Shown here: piece by piece, positions 59,901-64,000 of the stretch | Layout of the letters: every line of letters begins with the position of its first letter | Numbering within the stretch: position 1 is the first letter of the stretch | Assembly: GCA_949316235.1 (NCBI GenBank) | Contig: OX438741.1 | Location: 40,066,067 to 40,130,066 of the forward strand | From: Oegoconia quadripuncta | Lineage: Eukaryota; Arthropoda; Insecta; Lepidoptera; Autostichidae | Length of the DNA stretch: 64,000 nucleotides | Reading direction: 5' to 3' | The notes under the pieces: generated by a model | Told to the model about the DNA's origin: nothing | Seen by the model: only the letters and a program-made list of their open reading frames with translations | Database searches by the model: none | Position numbers and translations under genes: made by a program

Positions 59901-61862
59901 CATTGCTCGGCAGAGGCGGCACTGCTACGCTTGGCCACCTCCCTACCTAAGAACTCACTGTTTTAGATTTAAGCATAGTCGTAGTTTTTAGAGTATAAAA
60001 TGTAAAAAGAAACAAGTTAATTTATAAATTATATTTCTGTAAACAAGAGCACGGACCATGTGTCTGTGGAGATTTAAATTACTTTTAATAAAAAAAATAA
60101 AAATACGTACCTAATACGAATTTGATATTTCACAGCGATTTGTCTACAATTTACTTGTCACTGCTTCTGCAATTTATAAGATAAGTCTGGATGGAAATTT
60201 AATGAGAGGCCGTGTGCCTGCAGTGACTTAAGGTTATTAACCTGTTAGGACAAAATTCAACCTACTTAGGCATTTTATAAAAAATGGTTACCTAATTTAG
60301 CTGGCCAAGTGAGTATCGTAGGTGTTTATAGGGTATACGAGAAAGAACTGAAGATGATGCAGTACTCCAGACCCTGGATTCGCCTTTTGGCGACGTGGTG
60401 GAAGTGGGAATGCGACGCGCTCTGATTATCAGCTGTTCAGATGATCTAACCAAGGTCCTGATTTTATCAAACAGTGCGCACTGTTATGGTTGATGAGATT
60501 GTAACAAGATGAGATTATAATATTATTAATTTTGCTAATTTTCAAATTCAAAAACATCGCCAACGCCTCTTCCATTCGTAAGCAACAATTCATAAAATAA
60601 TACACTCAGTTAAGTTTCAAGATTAAAATATTATAACCTTTTCGTCACAGTAGGCACATTTTTGAAAACCTTATAACAAATATAGCATCATTTAGGAAAA
60701 AGAATTAAAAATAAACTTGCAGGTCACGTAAACAGACTCTGCAAAGTCAGTAATTCATTCAGAGGGATATGTAATTAAAAATTAAAATTTAAAGATTCTA
60801 TAAAACAGAAACTTATTAAGAAAGCATATTATAAAATATCAAACTTTATAATTTGCTTGGCTATTAATTTTATTTACACGATCTGCATTTCGGATTACAC
60901 GAAGCCATAAATTTGTTTGTTTCAAATTGTTGTTTAAATGAAATCCTTCTGAAATACTGAAAGTGTTTTAATTGAATTTTCGTAACAATTATTAATATTT
61001 ATTTAATAATATAAAAAATATTTAATAATAAAACAAACTAAACTATACTATATACATATATCCACCAAAATTCAGAATATACAAAAATAGAAGAAAACCA
61101 ATCAAATGAAAGACTCCAAAACACGTATTCAGCCCCGAAATATAAGCAATGTAGAAAACGAGTTCAAGATCGCTATCAAAATATTGGACAACATGAAAGT
61201 AGTTTTAATCCGTGAAACCAAAAAAGCACTAAAAATATTAAAACAGAAATTGAAACAACTTTTAATACATATCCACACAGAAATTTCCAAATAAATTCAG
61301 CTGTTCCATTTATTTTAAATTATTAATTAAATTTATTTTAAAACAGACAACTTTTTCACGATTTCATAGTCGAACAATTAAAAATGAAATATTACAATAT
61401 CTCGTTCAATTGTTGCAAAAAAGCACTATATTATATTGTTTCATAATTAACTGCAAACCCTTTCATTATTATAAAGTCATCTTGTTACAACTCAGTGCAA
61501 ACTTCTTCCTTTTCCTTTTACAAATTACACATGCCGATTCGGGAATACAGAGAAGTTGAAACCCCCCGTATATTCCTCAGGAACCCGCTGCAACTTACAT
61601 GGCGCCCGTGGAGAACCGACGCAAGACAGCAACACACATAACAGTCGCCTCTGACGTATCCGAAGACGTCGAGAAAAAACACAAAAAACGCTCGCACAAG
61701 AAGAAGAGAACGAAGAGCGGACACCACAAGAAGCACCACGACCACGACCACGACCACGGGAAAGACGAGAAAAGGAAGAGATTCAACAGGTTAAACTCTG
61801 TGGAATTGGATAGAAACGTTATATCATTGGAGGACAGTAGCGCGGGTGCGGCTAGTAAATAG
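38878..61862 (+). CDS. Secreted SVWC-domain protein, 12 coding exons, predicted 501 aa
   Basis: The coding sequence is the join of 38878-38956, 40571-40691, 42402-42497, 43286-43420, 45241-45309, 47485-47590, 48489-48560, 50071-50166, 51383-51591, 52340-52438, 55708-55849 and 61581-61862 (1,506 nt with stop). All junctions are GT..AG and the phases agree throughout. Residues 1-16 are a signal peptide (hydrophobic core, cleavage expected after AHA). Residues 28-100 carry cysteines at 28, 49, 54, 68, 80, 94, 95 and 100, the spacing of the arthropod single von Willebrand factor C domain, with Trp43 and the FPYCC motif. R167-H-K-R170 resembles a furin site. Residues 171-410 are charged, with a possible coiled coil at 276-310. 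Residues 439-475 are Lys/His-rich. Family members (for example Vago) are secreted stress- or infection-responsive proteins, usually much shorter. A signalling role here is inference. Exon recognition is by eye; extra or alternative exons are possible. Confidence 0.8.
39464..39848 (+). mobile_element. CR1 3' end (intron 1)
   Basis: Coding end with ESNPWD, UTR, and a (ATTTC)n tail at 39826-39845. Confidence 0.82.
39853..39998 (+). mobile_element. SINE fragment, first family
   Basis: Body fragment in intron 1, same strand as the gene. A further piece is at 40370-40475. Confidence 0.75.
40571..40691 (+). CDS. SVWC gene exon 2
   Basis: Encodes residues 27-66 with Cys28, Trp43, Cys49 and Cys54, the first half of the SVWC domain. 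The acceptor is tatcttag and the donor is gtaagt. It enters in phase 1 and leaves in phase 2. Confidence 0.82.
40745..41035 (+). mobile_element. LINE 3' end (jockey/R1-like), intron 2
   Basis: Matches the reverse of 46380-46560 (AAGGCATGGAAC, CTTGGGATCTTCAAGAGCAG, CATCAGGTGAGATTG). Stops interrupt it. Confidence 0.65.
41055..41460 (+). pseudogene. LINE reverse transcriptase C terminus, intron 2
   Basis: One frame reads [20 protein letters not shown], then [20 protein letters not shown] and [14 protein letters not shown], a widespread lepidopteran non-LTR C terminus, then an A-rich tail. Confidence 0.75.
41671..42000 (-). mobile_element. SINE, first family, full length, reverse (intron 2)
   Basis: Complete from the A-rich end to the tRNA-like head. 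A head-only copy follows at 42190-42263. Confidence 0.82.
42402..42497 (+). CDS. SVWC gene exon 3
   Basis: Encodes residues 67-98 with Cys68, Cys80 and the paired Cys94-Cys95 of the FPYCC motif. The acceptor is gtttcag and the donor is gtgagt. Both ends are phase 2 (96 nt). Confidence 0.82.
42727..43268 (-). mobile_element. CR1 3' end (intron 3)
   Basis: UTR and C-terminal coding remnant. It ends about 18 bp before SVWC exon 4. Confidence 0.75.
43286..43420 (+). CDS. SVWC gene exon 4 (eighth cysteine)
   Basis: Encodes residues 99-143 and supplies Cys100, the last of the eight SVWC cysteines at the expected spacing CCxxxxC. After that it encodes a Trp/Pro-containing linker. The acceptor is atttatag and the donor is gtaagg. 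Phase is 2 to 2 (135 nt), so it could be skipped without a frameshift. A reverse-strand CR1 3' fragment ends about 20 bp upstream. Confidence 0.72.
43540..43867 (+). repeat. Unclassified dispersed repeat, copy 1
   Basis: Shares GTGGCAGAATGCTTTACAAA and an end at CCGCCAAAAAGCC with copies at 53083-53327 and 59545-59873. All three are in the same orientation in introns of the SVWC gene. No ORF or clear terminal repeats. Confidence 0.75.
44803..45167. mobile_element. CTCAAG-rich MITE, 365 bp (intron 4)
   Basis: Inverted ends TTAGGCCCGTATTAATAAA. The interior is dominated by CTCAAG/CTTGAG words. Other copies are at 59130-59445 and 63780-63978. Confidence 0.75.
45241..45309 (+). CDS. SVWC gene exon 5 (possible cassette exon)
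   Basis: Encodes residues 144-166, a polar linker containing [12 protein letters not shown]. The acceptor is aaaatatag with a weak pyrimidine tract, and the donor is gtaaga. Phase is 2 to 2 (69 nt). Of the acceptors tested here (tatag, tcag, cgcag) only the first keeps phase. Less certain than its neighbours. Confidence 0.6.
45595..46005. repeat. Degenerate minisatellite in intron 5
   Basis: Alternating phrases ATTGACAATGCCCATTTACA and GACTGACAA..CCTCTTTACA recur about five times with spacing near 90-100 bp. Confidence 0.8.
46054..46375 (+). mobile_element. SINE, first family, full length (intron 5)
   Basis: Intact head with GGTTCGATCC, body and short A-rich end. Confidence 0.83.
46380..47290 (-). 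pseudogene. Jockey/R1-like LINE, 3' portion, reverse (intron 5)
   Basis: The minus-strand frame 47173-46613 reads [35 protein letters not shown] and [20 protein letters not shown], the region after the RT catalytic box. It is 5' truncated and the last part is frameshifted. Confidence 0.78.
47485..47590 (+). CDS. SVWC gene exon 6
   Basis: Encodes residues 167-202. It begins with the basic run RHKRGRK, whose first Arg codon is split with exon 5, then becomes acidic ([13 protein letters not shown]). The acceptor is gctttacag and the donor is gtatac. It leaves in phase 0. Confidence 0.78.
47755..48460 (+). pseudogene. R1-clade LINE C terminus and GC-rich 3' UTR (intron 6)
   Basis: The 47765-47947 frame ([20 protein letters not shown] and an Arg-rich tail) matches R1-clade C termini. 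The GC content is far above the surroundings. Confidence 0.6.
48489..48560 (+). CDS. SVWC gene exon 7
   Basis: Encodes residues 203-226 ([11 protein letters not shown] and following). The acceptor is aatttcag and the donor is gtaata. Phase is 0 to 0 (72 nt). Confidence 0.72.
48580..48680 (-). mobile_element. Second-family SINE end (intron 7)
   Basis: GCGCCATCTAGTTTCACACT and following. Only the 3' part. Confidence 0.6.
49190..49890 (+). mobile_element. CR1 LINE 3' part (intron 7)
   Basis: Begins [15 protein letters not shown] in frame, is internally deleted, then has a C-terminal region ([11 protein letters not shown]) and 3' UTR with TTGACTTTGA. Confidence 0.8.
50071..50166 (+). CDS. SVWC gene exon 8
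   Basis: Encodes residues 227-258, Gln-rich with a central Trp pair. The acceptor is taacttacag and the donor is gtgagt. Phase is 0 to 0 (96 nt). Confidence 0.75.
50330..50440 (+). mobile_element. SINE fragment, first family (intron 8)
   Basis: Body fragment adjoining a reverse CR1 3' end at 50442-50590. Confidence 0.72.
50745..51125 (+). mobile_element. RTE-type SINE split by a CR1 3' end (intron 8)
   Basis: SINE at 50755-50914 and 51041-51120, interrupted by a reverse CR1 3' end with (GAAAT)n tail at 50915-51038. The sequence GCGTG/GTGTGG at the junction suggests a short target duplication. Confidence 0.7.
51383..51591 (+). CDS. SVWC gene exon 9 (possible coiled coil)
   Basis: Encodes residues 259-327. 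Residues 276-310 (around [19 protein letters not shown]) have heptad-like hydrophobic spacing, so a short amphipathic helix or coiled coil is plausible. The acceptor is gatattccag and the donor is gtaaaa. It enters in phase 0 and leaves in phase 2. Confidence 0.8.
51613..51665. mobile_element. Single arm of the palindromic MITE
   Basis: Same arm as 3359-3391 plus the terminal sequence CCGAATCGACACC. It lies in intron 9 of the SVWC gene. Confidence 0.7.
51903..52228 (-). mobile_element. SINE, first family, full length, reverse (intron 9)
   Basis: A-rich end to tRNA-like head. Small deletions around the B box. Confidence 0.82.
52340..52438 (+). CDS. SVWC gene exon 10
   Basis: Encodes residues 328-360, Lys-rich ([16 protein letters not shown]). 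The acceptor is gaattccag and the donor is gtacgt. Phase is 2 to 2 (99 nt). Confidence 0.77.
52605..52790 (+). mobile_element. LINE 3' end (jockey/R1-like), intron 10
   Basis: Same family as 40745-41035 (CTTGGGATCTTCAAGTCTAG). Confidence 0.6.
53083..53327 (+). repeat. Unclassified dispersed repeat, copy 2 (intron 10)
   Basis: Shortest of the three copies. Starts at about AGTCTAATCACGGTCAAG. Confidence 0.75.
53412..53610 (-). mobile_element. CR1 3' UTR (intron 10)
   Basis: (CAAAT)n tail then UTR, reverse strand. Confidence 0.68.
53614..54787 (-). mobile_element. CR1 LINE, 5' truncated, with long open RT frame
   Basis: The 310-codon frame 54755-53823 is unbroken: [20 protein letters not shown], catalytic FADDTSLIF (residues 34-42), thumb and C-terminal domain ending ESNPWD. 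The 5' two-thirds of the element is absent, so it cannot move by itself. It has a (GAAAT)n tail at 53614-53632. It is the best-preserved CR1 coding sequence in the window and lies in intron 10, antisense to the gene. Confidence 0.88.
54795..55135 (-). mobile_element. CR1 3' end, different subfamily
   Basis: Coding end ([10 protein letters not shown]) and UTR with TTTCGACAAAG at its tail, abutting the previous copy. Confidence 0.72.
55143..55660 (+). pseudogene. LINE C-terminal domain with zinc-knuckle-like Cys (intron 10)
   Basis: The frame to 55628 reads [40 protein letters not shown] and CTFDDLL, a frequent C terminus of insect non-LTR elements, followed by (GAA)n. It ends just before exon 11. 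Confidence 0.75.
55708..55849 (+). CDS. SVWC gene exon 11
   Basis: Encodes residues 361-408, Gly/His-containing ([15 protein letters not shown]). The acceptor is ctcttttctag and the donor is gtgatg. It leaves in phase 0. A LINE 3' end terminates about 60 bp upstream. Confidence 0.77.
56026..56605 (+). mobile_element. Retroposon end split by a CR1 3' end (intron 11)
   Basis: 56026-56058 and 56498-56605 together match 59946-60100. Between them lies a CR1 3' end (56059-56497) with AGAAT repeated at both junctions. Confidence 0.72.
56606..57400. other. Degenerate LINE-like sequence, no gene
   Basis: 56700-56950 faintly resembles an endonuclease-RT C terminus ([19 protein letters not shown]). 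57118-57150 is a reversed A-rich 3' end. Confidence 0.35.
57400..57500 (+). mobile_element. LINE 3' tail with (GAA)n
   Basis: The same sequence occurs inverted at 59460-59545 (GAGGATGGCAACCAGTCAAC). Confidence 0.6.
57715..57960 (+). pseudogene. LINE C-terminal scrap
   Basis: [20 protein letters not shown] then [12 protein letters not shown] and stop at 57910, a common non-LTR C terminus. Confidence 0.6.
58415..58600 (-). mobile_element. RTE-type LINE 3' fragment
   Basis: Matches 36290-36460 (TTTAAGAGCGATGCTCTTGT). A related scrap is at 51140-51265. Confidence 0.6.
58830..58882 (+). repeat. (CTAT)n at a retroposon tail
   Basis: AATAAAGGCTTTATCTATCT and onward. A similar tail ends at 38325. 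Confidence 0.75.
59130..59445. mobile_element. CTCAAG-rich MITE, partial
   Basis: Left end CCCGTATTAATAAACCAATC. The right end is missing. Orientation is opposite to 44803-45167. Confidence 0.65.
59545..59873 (+). repeat. Unclassified dispersed repeat, copy 3 (intron 11)
   Basis: Matches copy 1 over its whole length from CTTATTTCTTCAGTTTATAA. Confidence 0.75.
60101..61580. other. End of intron 11; CR1 scrap, no certain gene
   Basis: 60600-60850 is a CR1 3' remnant. 60270-60308 could be a small exon (see findings). A 62-codon Lys-rich frame at 61106-61294 has no splice support. Confidence 0.35.
61581..61862 (+). CDS. SVWC gene exon 12 (last coding exon, Lys/His tail)
   Basis: Encodes residues 409-501 and the TAG stop. 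The acceptor is tattcctcag. The nearer upstream AG at atacag would put a TGA in frame, so this start is preferred. Residues 439-475 are Lys/Arg/His-rich with an alternating His-Asp run (HHDHDHDHG), then KDEKRKR. The intron before it is 5.7 kb. No certain polyA signal was picked out downstream before repeats resume. Confidence 0.78.
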   Translation, partial: EPAATYMAPVENRRKTATHITVASDVSEDVEKKHKKRSHKKKRTKSGHHKKHHDHDHDHGKDEKRKRFNRLNSVELDRNVISLEDSSAGAASK

Positions 61863-62007
61863 GATAGTAATGACACTAGCGGGGCCAGTACTTCTTGCGA
61901 ATTAATCACAAGAGCAATTACACATAGCGTGATGCTGATGCTAGAATTCCGCTATTCATTCAATCAAGTACACTTTATTGCACAACATTCTACTATACAC
62001 TTCTTAA

Positions 62008-62120
62008 ATATAGCTACCACCATTTTATCTTGCCAAACAGCAATCTTAATAGCATTGTTGTGTTCCGGTTGTCAGAGATAAGATAGCCAGTCCCCCAAAT
62101 GTTTCTTTTTGCACAACAGG
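62008..62120 (+). mobile_element. SINE fragment, first family
   Basis: Body fragment downstream of the SVWC stop; could lie in the 3' UTR. Confidence 0.65.
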
Positions 62121-62130
62121 TTAGCAGTTA

Positions 62131-62460
62131 CCCTCCGTGGCTCAATGTAAACAACGTTGGGTTTACGATTCGGAGGTAGCGGGTTCGATCCCCCAGCGGG
62201 GTACAGGTTTAAGTACTCGGTTTGGTTGGTGGTAGGGCATTTTAAATGTCCTCCTGGCTAGCTACCACCATCTTATCTAAATCTGCCGCCAAACAGCAAT
62301 GTTAATAGCATTGTTGTGTTCCGGTTGTCAGAGATAAGATAGCCAGTCCCCCAAATGTGTTGGGGTGTCCGGGTCAGTACGCTTGCACCTTCGACTTCAT
62401 CTTCACTTAACATCAGGTGTGATTGAGTTCAAATACCAACCCGTTGTGTATAAAATAAAA
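62131..62460 (+). mobile_element. SINE, first family, full length
   Basis: Head, body and A-rich end. Confidence 0.82.
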
Positions 62461-62636
62461 CTACAATGACGTTAATTTAGATGTGTCTCTGTCAAAAGGC
62501 GCAGCACAGGCGATGGACTTTGTTCTCCGCAATTTTTGTTCAACGTGTGTTATTGCATTTAATAACCATATCTACATTCCATCCTCGCGGACAAAATTGC
62601 CCCTTTTCACAAAAACATCTAAATAATAATAAATAT

Positions 62637-62868
62637 CCTTAGGCATACACACAGCGCCATCTAGTTCCACAGTAAGCAACTATAGGCTTGTGTTGTGGAT
62701 ACCAGATGGTTGATATACTACATAAATACATTTTTTTTTGTAAATAAATACTTATTATAAATGAAAACATCCATAACTCGGGTACACATGTCCGTATTCA
62801 TCACACAAACATATGCCCCTAGCGGGATTCGAACCCGCGACCTGTTGGTATAGTGGTAAATAACTTCG
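62637..62868 (-). mobile_element. Second-family SINE, nearly full length
   Basis: GCGCCATCTAGTTCCACAGT to the tRNA-like head (GGGATTCGAACCCGCGACC). Confidence 0.75.
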
Positions 62869-63009
62869 TTGTTTTTGAATAACTATTTCGTTGGCACTAT
62901 TTATGCACTATTATTGAGATATAAATTACAATCATAGGTCAAGGAAACTGCATTATGATAATGAGGATTCGTGACGCCATAATGTTCACCTAAAATATTG
63001 AATAACTCT

Positions 63010-63265
63010 TTTTTTTTATATTAAAAACTGGTTTCGCGTTTGACTACAATCTCACCGTGTGTTCCATACCTTAGCAGTCCGCATTATAAATGATGAAGCA
63101 AAGCGCTTAGTGCGGATGTTCGGTATGTTGACAACATATGGATGGAAACCCTCCCCGCGCCTGGTTGTCCGAAGATGGATAGGGGACGGTGGAATAAGTC
63201 GTGCAATTCCATCGCACACTCACCGAAATGTATCCTGTAAAACACTGAAAGGCATGCGAATATCT
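63010..63265 (-). mobile_element. Jockey/R1-like LINE 3' end
   Basis: Same family as 46380-46720 but with an internal deletion near 63055. Confidence 0.65.
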
Positions 63266-63398
63266 TAAACTACAGTGGCGCTAACTTTGTGAATTCTAGC
63301 ACCAAGCACGTGTATTTACTAAGGATTGCGTGCTCCATGACATACATGTTTATACTTGGTGGCGACATAAACGTTTATCGCTCCTGTCATGCTACTGG

Positions 63399-63535
63399 GC
63401 AGTAGCGTTTTGCTCCTCCAAAATTTGAACACCTTACTACTCCCGGCAGTAGCGTTTTGCTCCTCCAAAATTTGAACACCTTGCTACTCCCGGCAGTAGC
63501 GTTTTGCTCCTCCAAAATTTGAACTCCCTGCCGTC
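63399..63535. repeat. 54-bp tandem repeat, about 2.5 copies
   Basis: Units begin GGCAGTAGCGTTTTGCTCCT. Confidence 0.92.
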
Positions 63536-63779
63536 GACTCCTCGCTAAAGGATCAACATTTAAAATCAAGTCATACTGTTATTAATCTGTATTGTCAAAT
63601 ACTTACGTTCACATAATGGCAATGACTTACTTATGTTCAATAAGCTATTGTAATAATAAATTGTTAGATACTGAAGTTCATTTTATAATGGCAAACACAA
63701 TGGCCGCTACTTACTATAAAATAATCTTTAATAGCCAAGCCTCAATATGTAGGATTTATCAGTACTTTTCAGTCACTTG

Positions 63780-63978
63780 AGCCCGTATTAACAATCTCAA
63801 GATCAAATCGAACTTAAGTTGACATATTCTAATGCGTGTTAATAAACCGTTCTCAAGATTGACATGGCCTCAAGTTGACGCTTGAGAATCTGTTGCATAT
63901 TAAAACAGCATCAGAAAAAATGGTCTTGAGACTGAGACGCGACTTCAATCTCAAGAACGATTTATTAATACGGGCCTA
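63780..63978. mobile_element. CTCAAG-rich MITE, about 200 bp
   Basis: Left end GCCCGTATTAACAATCTCAA, right end TTATTAATACGGGC. Shorter than the intron-4 copy. Confidence 0.7.
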
Positions 63979-64000
63979 AGAGTCAAGTGTCATCCCAATC

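Noticed and set aside
60332..60454. Alternative 123-nt phase-0 exon in intron 11 ([18 protein letters not shown])
   Set aside because: The frame is open but the donor (gtcctg) is poor and it conflicts with the better candidate at 60270-60308.
61106..61294. 62-codon Lys-rich ORF before the last exon
   Set aside because: AT-rich chance frame with no splice sites joining it to the gene.
62820..62868. Possible reverse-strand tRNA (GGGATTCGAACCCGCGACC)
   Set aside because: It is the head of the second SINE family, with the same body as at 16843 and 33552.

Overview
The window looks like AT-rich insect nuclear DNA, most likely from a butterfly or moth. The evidence is the repeat flora: CR1-type LINEs ending in short (ATTTC)n or (GACTTT)n tails, tRNA-headed SINEs, an RTE-type SINE ending in GATGAT, a FLYWCH-MULE pair, a pogo element and a degraded Ty3/gypsy element. 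I cannot name the species. No rRNA, functional tRNA, CRISPR or prokaryotic feature is visible.

Layout. Positions 1-5,080 hold SINE and LINE scraps, a 600-bp AATAT satellite and two MITE-like elements. A duplicated block follows as copy A (about 5,085-26,010) and copy B (about 29,240-33,330). Both carry a FLYWCH-MULE transposase gene, intact in A and broken by a 14-bp deletion in B. Copy A has been inflated by a 3,207-bp pogo transposon with an intact 722-aa ORF (8,246-11,452), by a CR1 copy around it, by a small retroposed transcript, and by a 12-kb degenerate Ty3/gypsy element (13,574-25,521). That element itself contains two copies of an unclassified TIR transposon, a CR1 and a SINE. Positions 33,400-38,700 are mostly microsatellites, LINE ends and SINEs.

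Positions 38,878-61,862 hold one host gene that only appears when splice sites and reading phases are followed. Twelve small exons (1,506 coding nt, predicted 501 aa) lie in about 23 kb of introns packed with transposons. The product has a signal peptide, an eight-cysteine single von Willebrand factor C (SVWC) domain, a basic RHKR site and a long charged tail ending in a Lys/His-rich stretch. Every junction has GT..AG ends and preserved phase, which is the main support. Transcript evidence is not available here.

Positions 61,863-64,000 are downstream repeats, again SINEs, a LINE 3' end, a 54-bp tandem repeat and a CTCAAG-rich MITE.

The best leads are the SVWC gene with its symmetric cassette exons, the intact pogo transposase fused to a PHD finger, and the A/B duplication, whose B copy supplies empty sites for several insertions in A.
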